From Eimeria necatrix (taxonomy: Eukaryota; Apicomplexa; Conoidasida; Eucoccidiorida; Eimeriidae), in the NCBI RefSeq assembly GCF_000499385.1, contig NW_013652461.1, positions 143,501 through 207,500 of the forward strand: a stretch of 64,000 nucleotides of DNA, given 5' to 3'. The notes beneath the pieces are model-generated. The model saw only the letters and a program-made list of their open reading frames with translations, was not told the DNA's origin and searched no databases. Numbering within the stretch: position 1 is the stretch's first letter; the number at the start of each line of letters is the position of its first letter. Of this stretch, positions 25,205 through 36,600 are shown in pieces. The translations under genes were made by a program, and so were the position numbers.

Positions 25205-28200
25205 AGTTGGTAGGTGAAAAACAGAGCATATGTGTTGAAGAACTTGTATGCTGCATTGCTGGAAAAAGCTGTATCATGGCAACAATCATTATCAAGTACC
25301 CAGTGGCTACCTGTGTAAATGCCTCGCAGGTGACTAGATTTCCACTGACTCGCTATTTAAACATAGTGACTTTTAAGGTGTGATGTGGTTTGCTCAGACT
25401 GATAGGACCATCACTTGTACTTCGATGGGTTTGCACAGAGAGCTTGTCCTGTTACCTTCTTGCGTAGCTGATCTGTTCCTGTGTTCTGTTCCGGTAAATT
25501 CTCGGACCTAGTAACTAACTAACGGGAAGGCAGGTTCCCTGAAGACAGGCCATAGGTTGCAAAGTGGTATATTTCAGAGGACTCAGTGCGGGAGCTAATT
25601 ACTGTTGAAGACTCCACGCATAAATCTCGTCTCAACTGCAGAAGGAGCCACTTATATAATTGTGTCCAGATGAGGACAGAGCAGGTTCTCCAAATAATTT
25701 GTCCTGGAATTTTGGGGCTCCAGTTCTGTTGTATTCATTCGCGGGCACGCATTAAATGCTCTCGGTGGCAAAAACTTGTACTTTTAACCTAATTACCACG
25801 TTTATGCAGTTTAATGGACCAAAACTGTGGTATAGTGTGTACAGCGATGTTGAATTGCACATTTCAAAGTATTTGGCCCGATGTTGAATGCCTGAAAGCA
25901 GTTGCAAAAGCTCACCGCACAGGCGTTTTCATTGGGGGGTTAGCCATGCATTTTTTGATTCCCGGCTGTCGTTTTTCAAAAGAAAATTTCTCTTACAACG
26001 ATAGCAAGGCCAAAGTGAGAAATTCCTTGCTTGCACTCGATGCCATGGGGTACAAAAATATTTTTTTCGTAGTTATCTCCATTGGGCCAACTTTGCGTTT
26101 TTCAAGGAAACCTAGAGCTTCTGTTTGAGTCCGACCCAAAATGTGAGTAGCGTGCTCCCAATTCGTTTTTCTACCGCTAGGGAGCTTCGATGCGACTAAC
26201 GCTTCAGAGAAACTGCCGAATTTCATTTGGTTCGGGAACATCATTCTTGCTCGCAGCTGAGTAGCGTTTCAATGCACACATTGACAGCCAAGGCCATAGC
26301 CTGGATGGCCATGTGGCATAGTGTTACTACGATTGAACGTGCTGTTTCGTAGCATCTGCTCTAGCTGACCGGAACATGCATTCAGATAAGCTCAAATCAA
26401 TGGCAAATGGTCCGACATACCCGTTAATTCGAGTACCAACCTTCTCTAAATTAGACTTGAACTAAGCTCTTCTGGTTTGCGTGTTGTTCAGCTGTAACGC
26501 TATTCCAGTTTGTCACCGAGGCCATGGCCTGGTTCGTCCATGTTTGCATTGAAGTGCCATTCAGCTGCGCGCAAGAATAACAACCTCTGACGAAATGAAG
26601 TGCCGCGGTTTCTCTGAGACTTTTGTCGCATCGCAGCTTCCTAGTCATACAAAATAACGAATCGTCGAGTAGCCGCGTAATTCGTTTCCTTCTCGCCTTG
26701 AACCCGCTGATAAGCCATTGGCAATAAGGGGTAAACCGGAAAGTGTATTAGGATAGGCTGAAATCAATGCCCAATGGTGCGACATGCCCGTAATGGGAGG
26801 CGGTGCAGACACGAATGAAGTGGCCACGGAGAAGGGTGAACTCTAAAAATACTGCAAAGCAAGCTACAACTGACAGACACAACTTGCAGAACGTACCAAA
26901 TCTCGCGGATAGCAGCTCGTTTTAAGCATATTTCATTTTCACGGGAAACAGGTGTGCCCATGCATGATCACCTTCTTTCATGCTCTACTCTGCAACAGGA
27001 TAGAAAAGCTATTCAGCAATTTTGAAGCCAGTTGATATCTACCTCGCTTTTCAGCACGTTCATTCCTAGGAACACTCAAAGCAGTTTGAGCAAGTACCTT
27101 GGCCACTGTGTTTGTGTCGACACCACATAAAGCCATGGGGAAATTCTTTTCCATATTCTGTTGTCATGCAATAGGCCCGATGGAGCAAGCCAATACTTTT
27201 CCTTGCAAACTTAGAATTGACTGCTCTCCACCGTCTGCTCCTGCACAGGGCAAAGCAACATCGGTTAATCAGAACAGGATGAATATTATTATTTGCTCAT
27301 GATATTTTTGGGTTTATAGTGGCATCACTGTGTTTTCAGTTCTTGCCTGGTTGACTCCTGCCTTCAAGTTTTTTCGTGTTGCTCTGTCAAAGGAAACACG
27401 CCGCGTGCCTACTCATAGACTTAGGGGATTCTCATTTCTGTTGATTCCATTCTTTGTTGATTCCTGGGTAATGCCATTAAAATTGTTTTTGTATCAAGTT
27501 GGTGCAGTCGTACGAACTGCTGCCCATAGTTCCAAAGCATGGCTTTGCATGCAGTGAATATTGCTTTACCGCCTACGACTTGGTGTATATTAAAGCGTAT
27601 GCCTCTGCGTACAGTACAGCAAAATGTCGCACTTTTTGAATGGAAAGGGCAACTAGCAATCTGCCTCCTCTGCAGCTAGGGCGCCCTTGGAGACCTGCCA
27701 ATCACGATTATAAGAACGTCGACCTGCCAAACAAGGCAGAATTACGTCGCGTGATTTCTATTAGTTAGTTTCAAAGGGGATGCTGAGGGAGCTGTTACAA
27801 ACACAATTTCGTCCCACCACCTCAGACACAAATGCGTTCATCAGTCATTTCATTAAAGCAAGTTGTCGCACCTCCCATTGTCACCGTTTGCCGAATGGCA
27901 GAACCAGTAAGAAAGGTAGCAAAGATAGGGCTAGAAAACTCGTGAATTCGAACACCGGTTGTTCTTCGAAACTGTATTACGAAATTGAGAGACAATTTTT
28001 AATACGGATGCCGACCATCTTTATTAGGATGATTCTTACTAGGAACGTTTTTGCAATGCATTTCTTGATGAAAAGGGTTGCTAGACAAAGCGATGGAAGA
28101 GTTTGCAGTTGCGAGCATTCCGTCTCTCCTCCCTCTAATATGCTCCACTGCCTTGTTGCTACTCATCGCAGAACGCTGGTTGTATCATAAATACTAGTAG

Positions 28201-29920
28201 GTTTCACGGTGTGAACTCTTTACTCAAGCAACTCCCCGACCAGGATTAGTCCAGCTGAGGAATCCGCTTGCGTGCATAATAACTGTTCGAAGCTGAGGGC
28301 ACTGCTTTGCCTGCTGGGTGCTCCTGCTTTGCATTTTAGCAAGGCAATGATTCTGTTTCGGATTAATTTGTGTGTACTAAAATTTGTTGCTTGGGCATAC
28401 TCGTTCTCTCTAGTCCTAAAATGTAGTGAGCTGAGCTGAAATTGATGGATACCTGCGAAGACTCTGAGTAATTTTCTGTGTTGTGTTAACGAGGATCATG
28501 CACTTGATAGCTTCATATACGCTGATGGCGAGCCAATGGCGACAAGTCGTCAGTAATTTCCAATAGTTAAAGATGCAGGCTAGCTTTCATTCTTATTAGA
28601 GGCTATTCACTGGTGGCAGGGCCTCGTAGGCCTTTGCAAATATGCTGGTTAATGCCATTTATTTCGGCGGATCCATCCGGTACGTGAGGATTCTTGCGTA
28701 CTCTAAGGGAAAGCAACTCATCAGTCAACTAGGAACCAGATAAGCAGGTGAGCGTTGAGTCACAAGAATCTTCAGCGCAAAAGCACTACTCCCAACTCGA
28801 GAACTTCAGCAGTTGATCCAAACACAAAATTGTCGAAGGCCTCATCTTATGGTGGTTGAGCCTCTCCGTCACATTTCAGAATTACCTCCAACACTGCACG
28901 GCGGTTGCGCTGTGTGCTTCTGCAAAAATAAGTAAGGGACGCCTCAAACCTCGGTGAATTATGTCATGCAGAGCTAGAATTCAGCTTTGTTGCACACAAG
29001 CACTTGTGTTGCTTCAGTCCACACTATGTTATTCGAAGCAGGAGGTAAGAAAACGTGATTCTAGTATAACATGAACTGAAGTGCTACAGCGGCGCCCTAT
29101 TTCTCCCACCATTCCCTAGGAACAGAACTCATACATACGGGGAAAAAACAAGCAATGATTCAAGTAGTGCAGCAAACCTGCACGACACTTATGCCACCAG
29201 AGGAGAACACCCAAATAAAATATCGATAAACCATCATAGTGCACTACGTTTTACGAGCGAACAAGCCCATAAGAGCTTGCAGAGAAATGCTGAACCGTGG
29301 CTGGTCAGGCTCTTCAGCACGAGTAGAATTTTGCCTGTGCTTGTTCAGCAGTGAGACGATGCCAAATAAAACACAATTGCATGCGCTGCCCAGCAGCGAA
29401 AGAAATTTAAGACAGTTGGGTTTTGCCGATATTAGTAGGCCAGGGCGACGAAAAACAATGAGGTACGAAAGCTGCTTAAGAAGCAGAATAGGGCTGCTCC
29501 GACGCATTTACGCGGAAATAAATGCTGAATACATTACAAAAGAAACTTTGTAAAGGCATTTTAGAGCGTGTATTGTAGGCCATGGAAGTACCAGGTTAAA
29601 CGAGGGCAGCGGCTCTGTACATGTGGCAATGTTACGTGCTGCATGCGCGATTGATTTTCAGTAAAGCTTTGGGGTTTATCTCTCGAGCGTTTTCGGTGTC
29701 TTAAATGTGTTGAAGAGCTCATAGAGATTTACACCTACGCCTGCCGCTACAGGTAACGTATTGGATCTATAATAGCACTGACACATTACAGGAACTGAGC
29801 GCAGAAATCTACTGCTACCTTGTATAATAATGAATGTACATAAGCGGGCAAACTAATAAGACTAGTGGATGTTTCAGCTTGTATTTTATTTTTCTCCCAA
29901 ATTTGATGCCCGTGTTTCAG
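25205..29920. other. No supportable gene
   Basis: About 4.7 kb lies between the IFT70 stop and the candidate exon at 29.9 kb. Frames such as 25814-26128 and 27780-28190 on the plus strand are open for 100-136 codons, but show no family motif and no phase-consistent partners. No repeats stand out. Confidence 0.45.
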
Positions 29921-30015
29921 CTGCCTCCCGGTGACCGTGTCGTCAAGATGCAGTCCAGAGGCCTGTTTTCATTTGATCCATACTTCTGGCTGAATTTTCT
30001 GGATAGGCTACCAAT
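29921..30015 (+). CDS. Isolated candidate exon
   Basis: A strong acceptor (pyrimidine tract then GTTTCAG) is followed by an open stretch reading LPPGDRVVKMQSRGLF then SFDPYFWLNFLDRLP, ending AAT|GTAAGC in phase 2. The composition (aromatic and charged, no low complexity) looks like real coding sequence. I could not find phase-matching neighbours: the ORF starting at 30586 does not join it in frame. The family is not recognised, and it may belong to a gene with other small exons nearby. Confidence 0.3.
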
Positions 30016-30585
30016 GTAAGCAACCCAAATATCTTCTCACTATTTCATGAGAAAATAACTTTTGTCAGAAACTCACAAAAGTTGAGCATGCCAAGGACAG
30101 CTTGGCCGCAGCCCTACGCCAGGAATCACTACGAGTGTTAATGCAGCAAACGGCGACATTCGCTATATAGTACAAACTGTCTTGTTCACTGTCTTGTTCC
30201 ACAGAGCGTAACGGTATGCAACCAGGCATTTGATGCATTTACACTCTTTCCAGACCTTAATGAAGGAACACAGCATTTCAAAAGGATTACAGTGCTGGCC
30301 ACGCGGTGATTCGCCCGCATGCCAGCATTGCAGATGGAACTGAACGTGCTCCTTTTGCAAAATTTGGCAAAATATTTAATCATTTTGGCAAGATAGCAAT
30401 GCAGTGGAAGTGTAAGCGCCGTCTTTCCTCTCCACGGCGTGCATTATTTGGACTCTTTGCACTTCGTGAATAGGGAACCCCCCTGTGTATAAAGAAACCG
30501 ACAAAGTGGCAACTTTTCGACGAAGTATTAGCCACCAACCAAGTTCGGAGAGCATCCAAATCAAGCTCTCCAACAAAAAGCAGCA

Positions 30586-31749
30586 ATGCAGGAAGCCGGA
30601 GAGACCCTCTCCGGTGGAAGAAATGGTAGCTTCTGCAGTCAGGAGCATAGCGTACCAACTAGTCCTTTAGGAACAAGCATTGCTTTCGACGCAGTCAGTG
30701 GCCTTGAAAACTTGCCTTCTTCCTCGGAAAGGCACGTGCTTGATCTGCTTAACTCATGCGCTGACAACCTACAAGATAATAACTCATGGAACCACCCAGT
30801 AGTATCAAATAATGGCAGCTTGGAGACTGGCTCCAAAGAAAAACAACAACTGACACCCCAAACTGAAGGACCTTCTGATGCGGAAGAAGAATCGGCGACA
30901 CCATTTGATAAACGCCCATCATATATTCGCATTGCTCGCCGACTGCAGCGCATTCGTGTTCTCCCTGCCCTGATCAGCTGCTTTTTTGCATTACTAGTCA
31001 CTTGTGCTGTATGCGGTGCTGAAATAGCAATAAGCTCTGCGAATCTCTCCTCTTCGATTGCTTTTATATGTTGCTCAGTCGTTGGTTGCATACTTGGCGC
31101 ATTAGCAGCATGGAACAAAAGCCACGTTCTTCTTGTTGGCCTGGTGCTTTTAGAGGTACTCTATGCTCTGTACTCAATAGCCTTCGCCGCAGTTGGGCTC
31201 TCTAACGTGCGCCTACTACAAACAAGACAACAAATTCTGCAACAGGACGGGACTATGCAGCCGGAGCAGCGGGAAAACGCTTTAAAGATTACCCGCCGTA
31301 TGTTAATTGAGCAGGCTATATTTGCCGGGCTATATTTTTTTATTGCAGCAGCCCACTGCTGCGCCGCAGCTTCAGCGAACCATCTCCGTGCAACTGTGAG
31401 GCCATTCGACAGCCGTCTACGAAGAAAACGGCAGAGGGCCAGGGCTATGAGAAAGTTGAACTTGCGCCTACTCTCTGTAAAGGACGATTCTGCGGCAAAT
31501 TCGTTGCTAGCGGCGGCAGCACAAAACCCCTCGAAAGACCTTCAGGACGCGATTGATTGTCAGACAAGCCAAAATAACAAACTCGGTGATGACGACTCTC
31601 ATCTTGTTGATACTGTGCCACCTGAAGAGGAACTACTTGCAAAGAACTCTGCAAGCATAAGCATGGAAAACAGCTCCTTTGATGAGACGGGCTCATATCG
31701 CCAGAATGCATGGAAAGCAGAAGAAATCCCTCATGCAGATGTTTCCTAA
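30586..31749 (+). CDS. Four-transmembrane protein, single exon (unknown family)
   Basis: The 387-residue uninterrupted frame starts at an ATG preceded by gca. The frame stays open about 50 bases further upstream, to a TAG at 30529-30531, but with no other ATG. Residues 1-120 are a hydrophilic Ser/Asn/Glu-rich tail. Four hydrophobic helices follow at about 125-148 (LPALISCFFALLVTCAVCGA), 157-177, 179-205 and 244-264. A 38-residue Gln/Arg-rich loop joins TM3 to TM4, and a basic then acidic cytoplasmic tail follows from about 270. TM2 and TM3 are separated by a very short turn. The tetraspanin CCG loop signature is absent, so 'tetraspan' describes layout only. A MARVEL-like or apicomplexan-specific membrane protein is possible. 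A TATA-like tgtataaag lies about 100 bases upstream of the ATG. Confidence 0.75.
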   Translation: MQEAGETLSGGRNGSFCSQEHSVPTSPLGTSIAFDAVSGLENLPSSSERHVLDLLNSCADNLQDNNSWNHPVVSNNGSLETGSKEKQQLTPQTEGPSDAEEESATPFDKRPSYIRIARRLQRIRVLPALISCFFALLVTCAVCGAEIAISSANLSSSIAFICCSVVGCILGALAAWNKSHVLLVGLVLLEVLYALYSIAFAAVGLSNVRLLQTRQQILQQDGTMQPEQRENALKITRRMLIEQAIFAGLYFFIAAAHCCAAASANHLRATVRPFDSRLRRKRQRARAMRKLNLRLLSVKDDSAANSLLAAAAQNPSKDLQDAIDCQTSQNNKLGDDDSHLVDTVPPEEELLAKNSASISMENSSFDETGSYRQNAWKAEEIPHADVS

Positions 31750-32777
31750 AGAAGAGAGGACCTAAAGTAACTCTCGCATTACGAAAGCCAGCCCTCTCTT
31801 GTGCATATCGCATAGCTCACTCAGCAGGGGCGCCTCAGCTAGCTGCCGTGAATTCATGCTTAGACGCGCATCCGTGGATCAGGCGTCTTGCGGATACCTC
31901 AGTTCTACACTGAGGTGCAATCACCGCAGTTTCTACAGGACCTTACATTTTTGCTTTGTAAATATATTCTGCGATGTCTCTTCTGCAAAGCAACATGAAG
32001 CATCTGTCTCGTAACGAGTCACCTAAGAAGGCGCATGCAGACCTAGTGCGAGTCAAGCGGCTAAGGCCGCTCCACCGTCAGCTCTGCGTACATGCCGCCC
32101 AGGCAGAAGCTCAAGCGCGCCGTTCTTCTGTGTGGCGCATGCGCAATGCCAGACAGGGAATAACGCCGTTCGCCCGATTCGTGGATTGTATACTAGAACG
32201 AATATGTCTGTGGTGCAGTTCCTTCGTTCCCGTAGGAGCTCTGGCTGGAAAATGGCGCTTCAGGACAGCGAGAGCTTGTCATCGTCCCAGGCAGCTGCAA
32301 ACGACCTCCTCTTCTCGATGGACGCTACCTTCGAAAGCAAATGTCTTCAATGGACGTGTACCGCGTACTCTCATGATTATCTCTAGCACACACACATTAA
32401 TTGTGCGCTTAGGTCTAAAAACCGAAGAAAAAGAATTTAGTATTGCTAATGTAGACTAGACGCTGAAGGAAATTTCTTGTGTTTTAGACGGCAAAGGATG
32501 CATATTTGTTTTCGTCACTCTGAGGCCTTACTCTGTCCTTCGGAGACCCGAAGTGTGAGCCATTTTAGCTTTGTATAGAAGCTCACTGAAGGGGTCCGAT
32601 CGTAGCGGCAAGTCTTCACACGCCTTAATGCTTTGGTCCCTAAGAGCGTTCTCTCGGCTTCAGGTGAATCGTTGTCGTGGCTGTGCACCATGAAACGTGC
32701 GGGGTTCTGTCTGCCAACTATTTGTACGCCGCAAAGAGAAAAATGCATTTTCCGGCTGTTTTGAAAAAACTGTTTAC

Positions 32778-32857
32778 TATTCAGGTGACACAAAGAAAAA
32801 AGCAGTTTCCTTGGCCTTCATTGCTGGCAAGAGGAGGCCAACCTTGGCGGATATTTG
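32778..32857. repeat. Direct repeat copy 1 (about 80 bp)
   Basis: The segment running from ctattcaggt through ggcggatattt recurs at 33552-33632 with only about two substitutions (gtgaca/gtaaca, tttcc/tttgc). Copy 2 directly abuts the right arm of the large inverted repeat, so both probably arose in one rearrangement. In one frame it reads AGKRRPTLADI, but no gene is established. Confidence 0.85.
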
Positions 32858-33128
32858 GACAATACGCCTCGTTGCTGGCCTCGAGCAGATTGCCCAGGCC
32901 AGTAGCCTCCGCCGAGACAGCTATTGTCACCACGGACGATGTACGAACATAATATGGATAGGGGATGTCCTGGATGTCCCTTGAGCTTTCTAATCTAAGG
33001 AAACTGGAAAAGCCAGCTAGGAGGTAGGCCTGGCCAGATGCCGGACTTGAGGCCTTGTCGCATGGGTCGCTACTTGCGTAGTTGCTGTTTCAACAGCCAG
33101 AGAGCCAAGAACTGCGAGTATTAGCCGC

Positions 33129-33555
33129 TAGCCGTCTGTTTAGAGACACGTTTTCAAAACATCCACCTAATAATTCTTTGTAACGCCCTTATCTCTATCG
33201 TGTCTCTCCATCAGCTAGTGTGAAAGTGCTTTCGTGGAATGACAGGAAGCTTTGTCCTAAGCATTATGAAAAACAGGCCCTCACAGTATTTATGCCAGTT
33301 TACTTTACATTCTTTTGGCTTTTGGCTCCGTAACGCAGGCTTACTCGTGCAGAAAATGTAATTCCTTAGTTGCTTCGTGATGGGGCAGTTCAAAAGCATG
33401 CAACGATCTGTTTTTCATAATGCTTAGGACAAAGCTTCCTGTCATTCCACGAAAGCACTTTCACACTAGCTGATGGAGAGACACGATAGAGATAAGGGCG
33501 TTACAAAGAATTATTAGGTGGATGTTTTGAAAACGTGTCTCTAAACAGACGGCTA
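33129..33555. repeat. Perfect 148-bp inverted repeat with 131-bp spacer
   Basis: The left arm 33129-33276 and right arm 33408-33555 are complementary with no mismatch that I can see; the left arm begins tagccgtctgtttagagaca. The spacer is 33277-33407. No transposase frame or obvious flanking target duplication is visible. It could be a recent fold-back duplication, a non-autonomous element, or an assembly artefact. Confidence 0.9.
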
Positions 33556-33632
33556 TTCAGGTAACACAAAGAAAAAAGCAGTTTGCTTGGCCTTCATTGC
33601 TGGCAAGAGGAGGCCAACCTTGGCGGATATTT
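33552..33632. repeat. Direct repeat copy 2
   Basis: This is the second copy of the 32778-32857 segment. It starts within the last bases of the right inverted-repeat arm and ends at ggcggatattt, after which the two loci diverge. Confidence 0.85.
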
Positions 33633-36600
33633 CAGCGTCACGTTCTGTACTCCTAAGCCAAGCCAATTTCTGCATTGCTCTCCATAAGAGAAAAAAGATT
33701 TCGTCTTGCCTTATTGGCGCCCTTTATGGCTGAAGTAGCTGGAGAGCCATGAGCAATGCTGACGTCCAGCTTTAGCCTGCGATTACCAACAGAACGATAT
33801 CAAGCGCTTCGTTGGGATCCCGCTTTTCCTGTATGCCCGTAGGCTGATATTCATTATTGCTACTCCTAAAGGCTTATCCCTTTCTTTTTACACTTGTGTC
33901 CCCCCAAAAGCTCGAATACGTCAAACCCTGTATCTGGGAGGAAAATGCTTCAGAGTTTCGATAGGAAAATACCTTTTGCATCGCAGCCTCAGCCAACTGA
34001 GGAACATTTCCACCCTTCTATTTCTATGCCCTTTGAACGTAAATATACATGAAGCAGATCAAGTAGCAACAATCGGCCCTTACCGCGTTCAGCGTCTAGC
34101 GATTTCTTCTGTGAACAGGAGTAGCTGCCACGGCAGTCAGCCCCAAGAATTTCCGTCCAGGTGGCCAGTAACTTGTCAGCAACTGCTTTGTGAATCTACA
34201 TCCCTTTGATCTGATGTTTTCAATTTTCGCGAACCAGCTGCGGTTGTGTGCGATTTGGGGCTTTGCGCGTATCGTGCCGTCGCCCTTGCCATTATACTTA
34301 TTGACTGGCTGGATCGCTTGCGGTTGCCCCTTAAAAGAAATCTTAAATTAAATGACTCTGCCGAAGCACGTAGGAATGTTACGTGAGCGACTTCGTAGTG
34401 GTCTGCTCAGTCACCGGCGAGATCATATACCGCAGACACCGACGGCAACTGTTAACGGCCACCCACTAGTTTCTTGATTATGCCTCTACCTGTACAAACC
34501 AGTTTTTGACGGGCAGTGGCACAACCAAACCAACTCTCCGAAACGGATTGCTGGCAACCCACCTGGCTCAATGATCCCGAGCGCAACTTCAAAATTTCCA
34601 AATACAAACTCACCGCCAGTGAGAGAGCCGAGTTTCGCCCTTTCACAAGAAACATATGAGCAACAAACAACACGTAAAACTGTTAACTGGTGTACCGTCA
34701 GCCTCAGTATGGGGTTTTAGCCCGGTACGCTCCATAGCTTCGGGTTGCACTGACAAGCGCCGCGGCACTTCCAGGAAGTGACGGAAGTGTGAAGGTTTCC
34801 TAGATACACTAGAATGGGCAAATGCTTAAGAAAAAGTGTCTGCAGCTAAACAAGAGGAAAAGTGACTAGGTCAACCGGTGGAAGCATTGCCAGAGGCTGC
34901 CACACGCACAGGAACTTTAGTGTAGTGCCTGAACCTGTGCACTACATTTAGCGGGTGTGAAAGTAGCGCACTGCAGTGATGGCTTGATGGTTTCAGCGCA
35001 GGGTAATACCAAGAGACGCTACAGAAGAGGTACAAGATCAGTTGCATAGCCGAATGCAATTTACTCCGAAGATATAAGCAGGATACCCGATGGACGGAGA
35101 AATTCGGTTTGAACGGCGCTTCTGGCCCGGAAGAACAATATATTGAGGTGTGACTGTTGCGGGGAAAATTAACGGAATATAAAAGGGGCAGAAGAATCAC
35201 AGGGCTGCTGCTGCAGCGTGTAACAGGGCAGAACAGGCGGCATGCGGTCGGGCTGACGCAGCTGAGCAAACTTGTGCGCTCATTGTCCGCTGCCCGGACT
35301 AGTGCAAAAAGCTTTCAAGTGGTAGTGTCTTCGCTGAGAACGGAAAACCACAGTTTTTTTGTTTAGTAGCGCGCAACAAAAGGCAGCGTGCGCAGCTGGT
35401 TCCCCGTTGGGCGTCAGAGTGATGGTGAAATCCTCTTCGCCGCCATCGGCAGAGTTTTCCTATCCACGATCAAAGTCTCGTTTTTATTCGCTGCTTGCCA
35501 CAGCTTACTAGGTAAAATGAGACAGCGAAGATGAAGGAGAGTTCACCGCGGTGCCCCTCTACTTGGTTCTGAGTGACACTCCGGTGACAAAAACCGCTAG
35601 CTCACTTCTGAACAATTCCCAAAATACATTAGTATCTTTACAGCCAAGCGCATATCTACTATAGGGAGGTGTACTTTGGAAAGGGTTATAACTAGCATCA
35701 TTGTCTATGATCAGTAGCCGTCAGTTTAGTGTCTTTCTGTGGCAGCGGGATGTGAGTGCAAATGACTCCAATGTGCGGTGCAACAAATGGCAAGAAAGTC
35801 ACCCACTTAATGAGTGAAAACACAATATTTGATTTTGAGAGAGGAATGCTGGAGTGAATGCATACCGTTTGGAGGCGCGATACGAGCATATGCACCTAGG
35901 AGTCCTTGGAACGATTTCGCATTACTTAGGACGAGGCATTCTCTTACAGCCTATTCGATTTTCCTTGACAAGTACCCATTTGCGACCCAGCAGGACAGTC
36001 CTTCTGCTGGTCTTCTGTTCTGAGTAAACGGCAAATGGCAGACGCCCTCTTAGCAGTCGCCGTCACCGCCGGTGCCCTGGCGCCTTTCGCCCTCACAGAC
36101 CCACTCTAGAGGCATGCTTTTATGCTCTTTGAATGAGCGCTTTGCGTGGATTGTGAAGCAGGGCTCGTTCTGTCCATATCTGACACTAAAAAGACAAAGC
36201 TCGAATGGTCACTGTACCGTAAAAGCTGCGTAGCGAAGTCCGGTGTTAGCAGCGACCCTACAATGTCACGGGGTTCATGTGGGGTCAGGTGTTTCAGTCG
36301 AATAGCTCCTTTTTTCCGACTTTCCTGTACCGACCATTTCTCTTACTTACGTGTATATTTTTTAAAAGGGAGACAATACAAGAATACTAGGCTTAGACGG
36401 CTAAAGTGAACTCAGTGGGCACCATGCTAGCAGCCAGGTAAGGACCGGCGACGCACTTTGACTAGCCGAGCGACAATCGCCATTATTCAAGCATGCTTCA
36501 GCATTAGAAGACGTGATAAGCATCTTGAAAGAAACGGGATGCAGTAGGTGGGCCTTAGATGAGTCAACACCCCTACTCACAGGGGGTGCTTTACGAGAAA

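Noticed and set aside
31974..32459. 161-codon basic plus-strand frame after the four-TM gene
   Set aside because: Arg-rich reading overlapping another open frame; no evidence of splicing to the four-TM gene, which has its own stop.
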